A stretch of 64,000 bases of DNA from Sinohyriopsis cumingii (Eukaryota; Mollusca; Bivalvia; Unionida; Unionidae), in NCBI GenBank assembly GCA_028554795.2, contig CM068839.1, forward strand, positions 39,957,006-40,021,005. The letters run 5' to 3'. Below the pieces are notes generated by a model that saw only the letters and a program-made list of their open reading frames with translations, was not told the origin of the DNA and ran no database searches. A program made the translations under genes and the position numbers. Every line of letters begins with the position of its first letter. Position 1 is the stretch's first letter. Positions 15,484 to 23,842 of this stretch are shown piece after piece.

Positions 15484-16116
15484 ATGGAAGGACGAAAACT
15501 AGCTTTAGTGCCTTACAAACGATGGATGGAATACCATCGGTGGCAAGAACAACGCACCCCGCATTTACCTCCCAATCCCAATTTGAGCGAGATGTCCCAG
15601 TTACAACACGAATTGCAGTCCTTGATGGATCGCCAAGATTTGTCCGAAACAGAAAAATCGCAAAAGTACGGTCAACTATTGCAACGATTGCAACTCTTTC
15701 ACCAGAAAGCTTTAGACGAAACAGCTCTACCCACTTTGAAAGATTTTAAGACCTTGATGAAAAGTCCAGCACCATCACCAGTACCAGTACCGGTACCAGT
15801 GGTCAAGACAGAAAAAGGAAAAGAAGAAGAAGAAGAAGGGTTTCAAACTCCACCAGAAAAAGTACGCAAGTTAACAACACCACCTACCTCCAGAATTGGA
15901 TGGATTAAAAAGATGATGGCCACCCCTTCTTCATCACAAGAGAAAAAGAAAGTGAAGACAGAAGTGAAGACAGAAGTGAAACAAGAACCGATATCCCCCG
16001 TTCAGACATCCTCCTCTTCAACACCTATTGCTGGCCGCACACGCAAAGCATTGCAATCCAAGAAAATACCCCAAGAGAAAAAGAGTAGCATCCTCCAAGA
16101 GTGGGTGACTTATTAA
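15484..16116 (+). CDS. Conserved Polinton protein with SUMO-type motifs, 210 aa
   Basis: Starts at the first ATG (CCCATGG, 15484). Residues 1-90 (LALVPYKRWMEY, then a Leu-rich helical region around LSETEKSQKYGQLLQRL) resemble a protein often found next to Polinton integrases; its function is not known to me. The C-terminal half is low-complexity: a (PV)n stretch, an acidic patch, and four psi-K-x-E SUMO-acceptor motifs at 107-110, 157-160, 161-164 and 165-168, the last three back to back. It ends in a Ser/Lys-rich tail. It lies ten bases upstream of the integrase and is probably co-transcribed. A virion or chromatin-associated role is a guess. Confidence 0.75.
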   Translation: MEGRKLALVPYKRWMEYHRWQEQRTPHLPPNPNLSEMSQLQHELQSLMDRQDLSETEKSQKYGQLLQRLQLFHQKALDETALPTLKDFKTLMKSPAPSPVPVPVPVVKTEKGKEEEEEGFQTPPEKVRKLTTPPTSRIGWIKKMMATPSSSQEKKKVKTEVKTEVKQEPISPVQTSSSSTPIAGRTRKALQSKKIPQEKKSSILQEWVTY

Positions 16117-16126
16117 CACACAAAAA

Positions 16127-17059
16127 ATGGAAAAAGTCTTAGCCAACATTTACTACGATCCCTCCCATCCTGCAGGTTACGCAGGAGTTCAAAAATTGTA
16201 TCGTGCTGCCAAAACGCGAATGAAAAGTCTCCGTTTACCTCAAGTGCAACGATGGTTACAAGAACAAGCTACCTACACTTTACACAAACCCATTCGACGC
16301 AAGTTTGCCAGAAGTCGCACCCGAGTGGAAGGCATCGATCATCAATGGCAAGCCGATTTAGCCGATGTCTCTCATTTGGCCATCTACAATCGTGGTTACA
16401 AATATTTGTTTTGTGTCATCGACGTCTTTTCCAAATTTGCCTGGGTCGTGCCCTTGACTTCCAAATCCAGCAGCGAGTTAGTGCGAGCCCTGCAACGGGT
16501 GTTGAAACAAAGCGGTCGTCACCCTCTTCGATGGCAAACGGACAAAGGCACCGAATTTCTGAACCAAGCTTTCCAAAAAGAATTAAAGAAACGTGACATT
16601 CATTTTTTTACCACCGAGAATCCCGAAACCAAAGCCAGCATCGTGGAACGTTTTCAACGCACTTTGAAAGAACGCATGTGGAAATATTTTACGCATCACC
16701 ACACTCTGAAGTACATCGACATCTTACCGCACCTGGTGCAAGCGTACAACCAATCTTACCATCGAAGCATCGGACGTGCCCCGCAAGACGTGACTCCCGA
16801 CAACGAAGTGCTGGTGTTTGAGCACCTGTTTGGTACGTCCCCGACGAGGGCTGTCCCCAAGAAAAGTGGAGAGTTGGCCGTAGGAGATTGGGTGCGCATT
16901 GGCAAAACCAAACGCACTTTCGACAAAGGTTACTTACCTAACTGGACGACCGAATTGTTTCGTGTCACTGGACGAGTGCATGGCCGTCATCCTGCCGTCT
17001 ATAAATTGGAAGACATGAACGGAGAAGTACTCAAAGGAACGTTTTATGTGCCCGAGTGA
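16127..17059 (+). CDS. INT: Retroviral-type (DDE) integrase, 310 aa, ending at a TGA before its chromodomain
   Basis: Catalytic core with D77 (ADL), D139 (QTDKGTEF) and E174 (ASIVERF), the last two 35 positions apart, as in rve-family integrases. It inserts element DNA and makes the 6-bp duplication seen at the ends. The N-terminus lacks a clear HHCC finger. After the core comes the usual SH3-like region (GDWVRIGK to LKGTFYVPE). At 17057-17059 a TGA interrupts the frame. The same frame then continues for 59 codons encoding a chromodomain. Either this copy carries a nonsense mutation, or readthrough makes a minor chromodomain-bearing isoform. Confidence 0.95.
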   Translation: MEKVLANIYYDPSHPAGYAGVQKLYRAAKTRMKSLRLPQVQRWLQEQATYTLHKPIRRKFARSRTRVEGIDHQWQADLADVSHLAIYNRGYKYLFCVIDVFSKFAWVVPLTSKSSSELVRALQRVLKQSGRHPLRWQTDKGTEFLNQAFQKELKKRDIHFFTTENPETKASIVERFQRTLKERMWKYFTHHHTLKYIDILPHLVQAYNQSYHRSIGRAPQDVTPDNEVLVFEHLFGTSPTRAVPKKSGELAVGDWVRIGKTKRTFDKGYLPNWTTELFRVTGRVHGRHPAVYKLEDMNGEVLKGTFYVPE

Positions 17060-17239
17060 CAACGTGTCACCAAAAAAGAAGACGACGTGTACGACATCGA
17101 AAGCATTCTCGAACGCAGAACCCGTAAAGTGGGCAAACGACGTGTCAAAGAAGTCAAAGTACGTTGGAAAGGATATCCACCCAGTTTCGATTCTTGGATC
17201 GACGCTTCGCAAGTCATCGACTATAAAAAGAAGAAGTGA
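17060..17239 (+). pseudogene. Chromodomain of the integrase, downstream of the in-frame TGA
   Basis: Continues the integrase frame with no ATG of its own. It reads as a chromodomain: DDVYDIESILERR, then VKVRWKGYP and SFDSWIDASQV, ending in Lys-rich residues at a TGA (17237-17239). Chromodomains bind methylated histone tails and target integration to chromatin. It is expressible only by stop readthrough, splicing or reversion; otherwise it is a disabled fragment. Confidence 0.85.
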
Positions 17240-17244
17240 CCATC

Positions 17245-17655
17245 ATGCCCTTTCACACAGCAGACGCAGCTACGTCGACCAGTCCTTCTTCACCTAGTTC
17301 TTCTGTGCAAGATTTACAAAAACAACCCTTGTGGGTGTGGTGTGGAGAACGTGTGCCTAAAACGCAAATCGTCTTTTTCTGCCAAATCTTCGTGGTGTAT
17401 TGTGTCATCGGGGCAGCCATCGCCAATTTGAGTTTGCAACAAGAAGACAAACAATTGTGGACCATTTTATTGAGCAGTTTCATCGGTTACCTGCTTCCTA
17501 ATCCCTCCCTGAAATTCTCCTCGAACGGGAACGTTGTGTCCAGCGCCAGTGTCAGTCACCACTCCAACAACCACAATCAGAACCCCATTTTAGACGGAGA
17601 CACGCCTCTGACGTCCACTAACCCCTCGGACAGCCACAGAACTCTGGAATTATGA
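17245..17655 (+). CDS. Conserved Polinton two-helix membrane protein, 136 aa
   Basis: The first ATG after the chromodomain is at 17245. Residues about 41-63 (TQIVFFCQIFVVYCVIGAAI) and 73-88 (WTILLSSFIGYLLP) form two hydrophobic segments separated by a short polar loop. The flanks are Ser/Thr/Asn-rich. Proteins with this WxxLLSSxxGYxLP pattern commonly sit between integrase and minor capsid genes in Polintons; their function is unassigned as far as I know. The stop overlaps the minor capsid start (ATGA), which implies coupled expression. CTATAAAAAG at 17221 may be its TATA box, though the spacing is short. Confidence 0.75.
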   Translation: MPFHTADAATSTSPSSPSSSVQDLQKQPLWVWCGERVPKTQIVFFCQIFVVYCVIGAAIANLSLQQEDKQLWTILLSSFIGYLLPNPSLKFSSNGNVVSSASVSHHSNNHNQNPILDGDTPLTSTNPSDSHRTLEL

Positions 17656-18626
17656 GTCACCAAAACCAATTTTACTTAACTTTACCCAGTGACAGTTCCA
17701 TGGAGGTGTTTCCCAACAACACGTTGTGCTGTTACACGGCCAAATTACCTCAAGCCATCCCGTTAGATCACGAAGCCCATTGGGAAGTGGCTTTAGTAGA
17801 AATGATTCACCCAACACAAATCCAAAACATCACTGAAACTCAGAACACTTTTTACGTCGAAATTTTGGACCCAGCACTGCAGCAAAAGATGACGGGCAGT
17901 CCTCAACATAACTCACATTCTGCAAAGGAGCTATTATCCCGCAGCAGTGACTCTTCTTCTTCTCCTCCTCCTCCTCCTCTTTTCGTTTATCACTTTAAAA
18001 TTAACCCAGGCCATTATTTTAGTGGTCAACATCTGGTGGAAGCCATCGCTGACAAATTCTATGCAACCTTTGACAAAGTTCTGACCAATGCAAAAAAACG
18101 TGTCACCGTCGAGTACCACAAACAGTCTCACCGTCTACTCATCAGATTTGAAAGTGATGAAAAAAGTATACGTATTAAATTTTGCCCTGGATTGTATGAC
18201 ATTTTGGGTGGAGACCTCAAAATGGTCATGGATAAGGACACCAAAAAGATTAAAATGGCAGAGATTGACAACGACGGGCATTTTGCAAGGTATTTTCGTT
18301 ACCCGGTAGAACTGAACGAAGGACTGAATTTGATCTTCGTGTACTCCGATGTGGTGGAGTACAACGTGGTGGGACACACCTCCGTACCGTTACTACGTGT
18401 CATTCCTTTCAAAGTAAATTCTGCCACGGCCACTGACGAGGAAGGTAGAAACACTTACCACATTCACCGCGAATTTGTCCATCCTCACTATTTGCCCGTC
18501 AGCAAGTCTTATTTGGACACGGTCAACATTGCTATAAAAGGAGATCTGGGACAAAATATTCCATTCACCAAAGGAAAAGTCACGGTGAAACTCCATTTTC
18601 GAAAACGGTTCTCTCACGACTCGTAA
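17652..18626 (+). CDS. mCP: Minor capsid (penton) protein, 324 aa
   Basis: The N-terminal pattern FYLTLPSDSSMEVFPNNT, followed by WEVALVEMIHPTQIQNI, is characteristic of the Polinton minor capsid protein, a single jelly-roll that forms the icosahedral vertices. A low-complexity Ser/Pro insertion occurs near residues 95-115. The C-terminus contains the usual LNEGLNLIFVYSDVVEYNVVG segment. The length is normal for the family. The start overlaps the preceding stop by four bases (ATGA). No damage is seen. Confidence 0.92.
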   Translation: MSHQNQFYLTLPSDSSMEVFPNNTLCCYTAKLPQAIPLDHEAHWEVALVEMIHPTQIQNITETQNTFYVEILDPALQQKMTGSPQHNSHSAKELLSRSSDSSSSPPPPPLFVYHFKINPGHYFSGQHLVEAIADKFYATFDKVLTNAKKRVTVEYHKQSHRLLIRFESDEKSIRIKFCPGLYDILGGDLKMVMDKDTKKIKMAEIDNDGHFARYFRYPVELNEGLNLIFVYSDVVEYNVVGHTSVPLLRVIPFKVNSATATDEEGRNTYHIHREFVHPHYLPVSKSYLDTVNIAIKGDLGQNIPFTKGKVTVKLHFRKRFSHDS

Positions 18627-18633
18627 GTAAGTC

Positions 18634-19050
18634 ATGTATCCAGTGTACCGAGGGGTTGCTCGACAGCGAGGACACGGTTTAGGAGACATGTTAAAATCGG
18701 CCTTTCGTTCGGTGGCTCCGGTGTTGAAACCGATGGTGACACGCGGATTGCACGCCTTGAAAGATGCGGCACTGACGCAAGGCAAAGAATTTCTCCAAAA
18801 TGTCATCATCGACAAACAAAACCCTAAAGAAGCCTTCATGAGGGCAGGCAAAAATGTCTTGCTGCAAACGGGCAAAGACATTTTGGGCCGACGAGACACA
18901 CCTATAAATGCCCTGCACGCTACCGAGTCTGGCATTCAGCAAGGACAAGGCAGAAAGAGACGACGAAGAAAACACCCTTTCACCAGACTTCAAGCTAGAA
19001 AGGTCAAGAAAAGAAGAACCGTTCGAGACTTAGACGTTTTCGATTATTGA
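18634..19050 (+). CDS. Basic virion protein, adenovirus pVI-like by position and composition, 138 aa
   Basis: Starts eight bases after the minor capsid gene. Residues about 10-60 form a Gly-initiated amphipathic helix pattern (GLGDMLKSAFRSVAPVL and following). The C-terminus is very basic (RKRRRRKH, KVKKRR), like a DNA-binding or nuclear-localisation tail. Small proteins at this position in Polintons and adintoviruses are considered relatives of the adenovirus membrane-lytic cement protein; here that rests on position and composition. It is probably cleaved by the element's protease. Confidence 0.7.
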   Translation: MYPVYRGVARQRGHGLGDMLKSAFRSVAPVLKPMVTRGLHALKDAALTQGKEFLQNVIIDKQNPKEAFMRAGKNVLLQTGKDILGRRDTPINALHATESGIQQGQGRKRRRRKHPFTRLQARKVKKRRTVRDLDVFDY

Positions 19051-19063
19051 AACACAGAGAAAA

Positions 19064-20383
19064 ATGATGCACCGAGAGTCTTGCGCTTGTTCCAAGACGG
19101 AACTGGATCTGTTTGCCATGCCCCCCACCATGATGACCATGCAAGAATCCCAGTGGGTGGAATTTCACCCGGTCTCCTCATTGACCGATTCCGCTCCCAT
19201 CGAGTTCGAAATCAAAGGACAGCCCGAAGATTACATCGATCTGAATAGCAGTTACCTGTACTTGAAAGTCAAAGTAACCGAAGCGAACAACGGTTCCATA
19301 GACAATGATGATGTAGTAGCTCCCGTCAATAATTTCATGCATTCCTTGTTTAGCGAAGTGGACTTGTACTTGAATAACAAACTGGTCAGCAGCAGCATGG
19401 ATACTTACCCTTACCGAGCGTACCTGGAAAATCTCTTGACGTACGGAAAAGAAGCCAAGAACACTCATCTGGATGCTTGCGTGGTATGGAAACCTGACAA
19501 AGCGACTAAGTTCAACGGCGTTGTACTTGCTGGGGATACTTCAAATTCAACGGGATTTGTAGAACGACGAGCGAAAACTCATCTAAGTCGTAGTTTAGAA
19601 CTGATGGATCGCTTGCATTTGGACATGTGGTTACAAGAAAAGTATTTGCTGAACGGGGTGGATGTCCGCCTGAGACTGAATCGCAGCAGTGCCGCTTTGC
19701 ATTTGATGGCTGCAGAAAATTCCACTTACAAAACCGTCATCCAAGAAGCCAGGCTCTACGTACGTCGCGTGGAAGTGTTACCTAAAGTAGGTAACGACAT
19801 CAGTCAGACGTTGAGCAGAACGACCGCCAAGTATCCGATACGACGCGTAGAAGTGAAAACCTTCACCATTCCTGCTGGACAGCGATCCATGATCCAAGAT
19901 CATCTGTTCCAAGGACAGTTACCCAAACGTTTGATTGTTGGTATCGTCAAGAATTCAGCCTTCAACGGAGCCTACAAGGAAAATCCTTTTGAGTTTCAAC
20001 ATTACAATGTGTCCAAGATTGAAGTCAGTCGCGATGGCAAGACTTTGTGTACCCGACCCTTTGAGCCTAAGTTTGCTGACAGAAATTACTTGAGATCGTA
20101 CTTGTCCCTGTACGAAGCCACCGGACAGTTAGGAACCAACACCAGTCACGGCATTACGTACGAGGATTATGCAGGAGGCTATGCTTTGTGGGCTTTCGAT
20201 TTCACTCCAGACCAAGGCAGCGACGAGGGACATTTCCACCCTATAAAATCTGGCCAGATTCGTGTGGAAATTCAGTTTGCGAGTCCACTGGAAGCAGATA
20301 ACACAGTGAACGTCATCCTGTATGCAGAATTTGATAATACCATAGAAATCAACAGTTTGAGAGAAGTCATTCTAGATTACTAG
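19064..20383 (+). CDS. MCP: Major capsid protein, double jelly-roll, 439 aa
   Basis: The opening TELDLFAMPPTM (residues 12-23), SAPIEFEI and EDYIDLNSSYLYL are typical of the Polinton double-jelly-roll major capsid protein that forms the capsid lattice. Further family segments (FMHSLFSEVDLYLNNK; YRAYLENLLTYG; the GYALWAFDFTPD region) occur in the expected order. Length and frame are intact. It lies between the pVI-like gene and a Cys/His gene. Its presence with ATPase, penton and protease genes shows the element encodes a complete virion assembly set. Confidence 0.95.
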   Translation: MMHRESCACSKTELDLFAMPPTMMTMQESQWVEFHPVSSLTDSAPIEFEIKGQPEDYIDLNSSYLYLKVKVTEANNGSIDNDDVVAPVNNFMHSLFSEVDLYLNNKLVSSSMDTYPYRAYLENLLTYGKEAKNTHLDACVVWKPDKATKFNGVVLAGDTSNSTGFVERRAKTHLSRSLELMDRLHLDMWLQEKYLLNGVDVRLRLNRSSAALHLMAAENSTYKTVIQEARLYVRRVEVLPKVGNDISQTLSRTTAKYPIRRVEVKTFTIPAGQRSMIQDHLFQGQLPKRLIVGIVKNSAFNGAYKENPFEFQHYNVSKIEVSRDGKTLCTRPFEPKFADRNYLRSYLSLYEATGQLGTNTSHGITYEDYAGGYALWAFDFTPDQGSDEGHFHPIKSGQIRVEIQFASPLEADNTVNVILYAEFDNTIEINSLREVILDY

Positions 20384-20388
20384 AAGTC

Positions 20389-20874
20389 ATGGAAGACTGT
20401 TATCCCTCTTTACCTAGTGGAGAAACTTTGGACATGGAATGTAAGGAGATTGTAGAAAAAGAAGAAGTGATCATGATGAAGTCAAGATGGCCAGAACAAG
20501 AAGCCCATTTAGTCTCCTGTTTTGCCAAACACTTGGTCGACAAAATGACGGAATTGATCAAGAAAAATTGCTATGGATGTCAAAACGATCATCCCAGTCA
20601 AATTCAACACGATAAATGCCTAATGTTAAGTCAAGAAGAAAAATTGGACGAGTATCTGGACGAAGCTTGGAGTCTCATCTCGAACAAAGACGTGTTGCAC
20701 CAGTGGTATAAAGACTTGCGTGAACATTCTTGTCCACCATTAACCACTCAAGAGATCCATCGTATCGAAGCTCTCCTGAATCAGAGTGAGGAAACAGAAC
20801 GAATAACCGTTTATTCGTCAGACATTTTTAAGCAAAAAGTCAGGATCGAATTGACAACTTATTATTACCTGTGA
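20389..20874 (+). CDS. Cys/His-motif protein of unknown function, 161 aa
   Basis: Begins five bases after the MCP stop. The centre holds CYGCQNDHPSQIQHDKCLM, a CxxC-H-H-C arrangement near residues 62-80 that could bind zinc. Similar motifs recur next to capsid genes in Polintons, but no function is known to me. The flanks are acidic and helical. It is probably co-expressed with the capsid genes. Confidence 0.7.
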   Translation: MEDCYPSLPSGETLDMECKEIVEKEEVIMMKSRWPEQEAHLVSCFAKHLVDKMTELIKKNCYGCQNDHPSQIQHDKCLMLSQEEKLDEYLDEAWSLISNKDVLHQWYKDLREHSCPPLTTQEIHRIEALLNQSEETERITVYSSDIFKQKVRIELTTYYYL

Positions 20875-20892
20875 AGAAGAAAACACAAAACA

Positions 20893-21453
20893 ATGGATAC
20901 CTGGGAACTTTATTACCTTTTGAACCACAGTTCGTATACGTCTTCTTGGAATCCTGTCGTCTGTGCTAAAGATGAACTCCCTCATCGCAAACCTAAAGAC
21001 CATCAAGCTTACGTGATCAACACGGACGACAGTCATCTCCCAGGAACCCACTGGGTAGCCGTCTACTTTCCTCAAGAAGGATGTGTGGAATATTTCGATT
21101 CGTACGGATTGCCCCCTTTGGAAGACGATATCATCGACTTTATGAGAAGAAATGCTCAAACCACCCGATTCAATAATGTGAAATTACAAGGCACAGATTC
21201 CTTGGTGTGTGGACAGTACTGTGTGTATTTTCTGCATCATCGCAGCCTGGGCTATTCCTTAGAACATTTAGTGACTCATTTCGATCCTCGTTCTTCTGCT
21301 AGAAACGATGTGAAAGTAGATCGATGGTTTTGTGACCATTATGCTTATCTTTTGTCTCAAGCTAGGAAACGTAGTGTCCATCAATGGCCTAATGATTTCC
21401 AACAGTGGAAATCACAATTTCATTCACAACGTTGTCAGCCCTGTTCTAAGTAG
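20893..21453 (+). CDS. PRO: Adenain-like cysteine protease, 186 aa
   Basis: The catalytic layout matches the adenovirus protease/Ulp1 fold: H53 in GTHWVAVYF, D69 in EYFDSYG, Q99 as probable oxyanion-hole residue, and C106 in LVCGQYC. The enzyme processes virion precursor proteins during capsid maturation. Length is close to other Polinton proteases. The frame is intact and starts 18 bases after the Cys/His gene. The likely poly(A) signal for the capsid block is at 21568. Confidence 0.92.
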   Translation: MDTWELYYLLNHSSYTSSWNPVVCAKDELPHRKPKDHQAYVINTDDSHLPGTHWVAVYFPQEGCVEYFDSYGLPPLEDDIIDFMRRNAQTTRFNNVKLQGTDSLVCGQYCVYFLHHRSLGYSLEHLVTHFDPRSSARNDVKVDRWFCDHYAYLLSQARKRSVHQWPNDFQQWKSQFHSQRCQPCSK

Positions 21454-21567
21454 ATTGTTAATTGAGAAAAAAATGTTTGTGATTAGAAAAAAATGTTTGA
21501 TGTTATAGTGTTATATTATTGTTAAAAAATGTTAGAGTTGTTCTTGTTTAGTGTTAAGTGATTTTTG

Positions 21568-21573
21568 AATAAA
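21568..21573 (+). terminator. AATAAA polyadenylation signal after the protease
   Basis: AATAAA lies about 115 bp past the protease stop and is followed by a GT-rich stretch. The DNA between is A+T-rich with repeated AAAAAAATGTTTG-like words and has no ORF. Confidence 0.6.
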
Positions 21574-21690
21574 AAATGTTGTGTTTTGAAAAAATGCTTT
21601 TGTCTTTTGTTTAGCTATAAGAATGTTGGATTGATGCTCTTTCATTTCTTACTATCCCTCTCATGAACGTTGCGGCTCGAAAAACCGTGT

Positions 21691-21730
21691 GGGGATGTTT
21701 TCCTTCACGTCCGCGCTTTGACTTTAAGAA
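21691..21730 (+). promoter_or_regulatory. Shared promoter cassette, copy A
   Basis: GGGGATGTTTTCCTTCACGT is followed by CCGCGCTTT and a degenerate TATA (CTTTAAG). The ATG at 21782 lies about 60 bp downstream. The same cassette precedes the next two genes. Confidence 0.7.
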
Positions 21731-21781
21731 CCGGTTTGTTCCCAGTCTAACCATCCATTGTCGACTCATCCTCCTACGAAG

Positions 21782-22150
21782 ATGTGCTCCAAACTAGCTA
21801 AGCTCAACGAAGCCTACGTGAATTTGCATAGGGTCAGACACAGTCTGATACCGAAGCCAGAAGAAATAGAGAATGTGAGAATGTTAAAAATCACTGAAGA
21901 CCTGATAGAAGAGCTCTTCAGAGAAGAAATGAACAGGGAGAAAGAAGAATGGACAGAGAAGTACAGACTTCAGAGACAGCAGCAACAGCAGCAACAACAG
22001 CAACAACAACAACAGCAGCAGCAACCTGAAGCTGACAGAGGCTTTGTCGATTGCCGTATCGACACCAAAGAGTTCTTCTTCTCTTTCCGAAGAAGCAGAC
22101 CTATCGCCAGAAAGTCTATCCTCAGAGGACATCGCATTCTTAGAAACTAA
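21782..22150 (+). CDS. Small coiled-coil protein with poly-Q, 122 aa
   Basis: The first ATG after the cassette is 21782; the frame is open upstream but without ATG. The N-terminus (KLAKLNEAYVNLHRVRHSL) resembles the next gene's KLLELHVHLEYARRML in heptad spacing, so the two are probably paralogues. An acidic/basic coiled coil leads into a run of 16 glutamines encoded by mixed CAG/CAA codons (21974-22021), then a Ser/Arg-rich tail. No family is recognised. It ends at a histone-type hairpin at 22179. Confidence 0.7.
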   Translation: MCSKLAKLNEAYVNLHRVRHSLIPKPEEIENVRMLKITEDLIEELFREEMNREKEEWTEKYRLQRQQQQQQQQQQQQQQQQPEADRGFVDCRIDTKEFFFSFRRSRPIARKSILRGHRILRN

Positions 22151-22178
22151 AAAAGAATGCCATAGCAAACAAAAAAAC

Positions 22179-22217
22179 AGCCCTTTTCAGGGCTACCCAA
22201 TACTCTAGAAAAGAAAT
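22179..22217 (+). terminator. Histone-type 3' stem-loop, second copy
   Basis: AAAAAAC is followed by AGCCCT-TTTC-AGGGCT (22179-22194), ACCCA (22195-22199) and GAAAAGAAAT (22208-22217). AATAAA follows at 22259 as a possible backup poly(A) site, an arrangement also known from metazoan histone genes. It starts 29 bp past the stop of the preceding gene. Confidence 0.85.
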
Positions 22218-22565
22218 AACGATCAATTTGCCAATGTGTGTAGGTAGAGTAGTGTGAAAATAAACACTAACTCTTTTTCAAAAAAAATGTGAGGGTATGT
22301 GTTTGTGTATAGGATTGTGTGTTTGTAAGTGATAAAGTAGGTTGGTGTGGATAGTAGATTAAAATGATGTCTTTTTTGGTGTTTGAGGTGTATATTTGGG
22401 GTTAGATTGGATTGATTTGCTTATGTGGATAGTCTATTGAAGTGATTTATAAAAAATTTTACAATAGTGATGGGTAGCATAAAAAAGTGAGTGAGTGTTT
22501 CTTTTAGGTCCGCGCGTTGTTGTTTTTTTGGTCATGATCTAGGTAAGATGAGTTTTATGTTTTTA

Positions 22566-22605
22566 GGGGATGTTTTCCTTCACGTCCGCGCTTTCAGTAT
22601 AAATT
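22566..22605 (+). promoter_or_regulatory. Shared promoter cassette, copy B
   Basis: Same 29-bp core as copy A, followed by AGTATAAATTG, a good TATA box about 55 bp before the ATG at 22656. The spacer from about 22220 holds the duplicated post-hairpin segment and G/T-rich low-complexity DNA with no ORF. Confidence 0.75.
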
Positions 22606-22655
22606 GAAACTCGTTCGGCAGTCCAGCTACCCTTGTTGATTGATCAACACCAAAA

Positions 22656-23024
22656 ATGAACACGAGACTGGAGAAACTGTTGGAACTTCATGTGCATCTG
22701 GAATATGCCAGGCGCATGTTAAATGAACTGGCCGCGGAAGCCATTGTCGAGGAGGGAAGGATAAGAGAGGAGGAAAGAAGAAACAAAGAAGAGGAGGAGA
22801 GAAGATATAAAGAAGAAGAGGAAAGAAGATACAAAGAGGAGGAGAGAAGATACAAAGAAGAGGAGGAGGAAAAGGAGAGAAGAAAAAATTTCAGAATCCC
22901 AGAGAGCGAAAATTGGGATTCTGAAGCGACATATCCTGCCTCTGCTCTCTCCCCCCAAAAGGTAAAAAGTAACTGGGGGATAAGATGTGTATGTGGCGCC
23001 AGGCCTGGAAGGTGCCACCATTAA
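22656..23024 (+). CDS. Small Arg/Glu coiled-coil protein, 122 aa
   Basis: Starts at the first ATG after the cassette (AAAAATGAAC). The N-terminal 30 residues have leucine heptads similar to the upstream paralogue. Residues about 40-80 are four near-repeats of RRYKEEE, a highly charged single helix. The C-terminus (CVCGARPGRCHH) has three cysteines and paired histidines. Function is unknown. It ends at the histone-type hairpin at 23054. Confidence 0.7.
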   Translation: MNTRLEKLLELHVHLEYARRMLNELAAEAIVEEGRIREEERRNKEEEERRYKEEEERRYKEEERRYKEEEEEKERRKNFRIPESENWDSEATYPASALSPQKVKSNWGIRCVCGARPGRCHH

Positions 23025-23053
23025 CCAGGTGTCCATGAAGTTCCAAACAAAAC

Positions 23054-23091
23054 AGCCCTTTTCAGGGCTACCCAATACTCTAGAAAAGAAA
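23054..23091 (+). terminator. Histone-type 3' stem-loop, third copy
   Basis: AAAAC is followed by AGCCCT-TTTC-AGGGCT (23054-23069), ACCCA (23070-23074) and TAGAAAAGAAATA from about 23081. AATAAA follows at 23134. It is nearly identical to the copy at 22179 for about 100 bp. Confidence 0.85.
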
Positions 23092-23303
23092 TAATGATCG
23101 ATTTGCCAATGTGTGTAGGTAGAGTAGTGTGAAAATAAACACTAACTCTTTATTAATAGTGGAAGTGTATGTGTTTGTGTTTGTGTTTGTGTTTGTAAAT
23201 GCTGAAGTAAGTTTGTGTGAATAGTAGATTATGGGTTTATTTATTGATTCTTAGCGTATGTAGAGAGTATAGTTGTGGTTATATTATATGAAATGAGAAA
23301 GTA

Positions 23304-23410
23304 GGGGATGTTTTCCTTCACGTACGCGCGATGTTCGGTCATGATCTAGGTAAGATCAATTTTATGTTATTAGGGGATGTTTTCCTTCACGTCCGCGCTT
23401 TCACTATAAG
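23304..23410 (+). promoter_or_regulatory. Shared promoter cassette, copy C, preceded by a partial copy
   Basis: A partial copy of the core (23304-23330) with CACGTACGCGCG is followed by GGTCATGATCTAGGTAAGAT and then the full core at 23373 with CACTATAAGAACC as TATA region. The ATG at 23460 is about 55 bp downstream of TATA. The doubled core may raise or tune activity. Confidence 0.7.
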
Positions 23411-23459
23411 AACCCACAGTGTTCGTTGTTCAAACCATTCTGCAAAGAATAAAAAGAAG

Positions 23460-23795
23460 ATGGCGTCAAACCAAATGGACAAAATACAAACCTTGCAAGA
23501 CGTTTTAGACAACTTAGGAATAATGGAACAGATGCTAATAAGACTCGTTGAAGACCATTATTCCTATAGTCCCCATCGTGTAAAGATGGAAATTAATAAC
23601 TTAAGAAAAGCAAAGGACAAGATTAGTGGTGTAATGAAAGAGATAAAGGAGGAGAAGGAGGATGAAGAGGAAAGAATAAGAATACGCAAATGGAACGAAA
23701 AAATTGAAAAAGAAGAAGAAAATGAAAAGAGGAAGAAAGAAGAGAAGAAGAAAGAAGAGGAGGAGAAGAAAAAAAGAAAGGGAAGAAGAGTGTAG
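23460..23795 (+). CDS. Small Lys/Glu coiled-coil protein, 111 aa
   Basis: Start chosen at 23460 (AAGATGG), after the TATA box; the open frame back to 23331 runs through promoter DNA. Residues 1-50 hold Leu/Ile heptads. Residues 55-111 are an almost uninterrupted Lys/Glu helix ending in KKKRKGRR, a likely nuclear-localisation signal. No family is recognised. It is the outermost right-end gene, and its hairpin lies inside the right TIR. Confidence 0.7.
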   Translation: MASNQMDKIQTLQDVLDNLGIMEQMLIRLVEDHYSYSPHRVKMEINNLRKAKDKISGVMKEIKEEKEDEEERIRIRKWNEKIEKEEENEKRKKEEKKKEEEEKKKRKGRRV

Positions 23796-23842
23796 GAGAT
23801 AAAATAAGAACTTGGTGGAGAAAAGAAGAAATTAGAAGAAGA

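Noticed and set aside
20893-21453. C110 as protease nucleophile
   Set aside because: In the adenain/Ulp1 fold the nucleophile precedes Gly (CG), which fits C106 with Q99 seven residues before it.
21711-21719. E2F site in the promoter cassette
   Set aside because: The GCGC is followed by TTT, not the AAA needed for the E2F consensus on either strand. The case for S-phase control rests on the 3' hairpins only.
21958-22168. Leu-rich antisense ORF
   Set aside because: It is the complement of the CAG/CAA glutamine tract.
23331-23459. N-terminal extension of the last small gene from an upstream Met
   Set aside because: This DNA is the promoter cassette itself, including the TATA region. Translation from the Met at 23460 fits transcription start and spacing.
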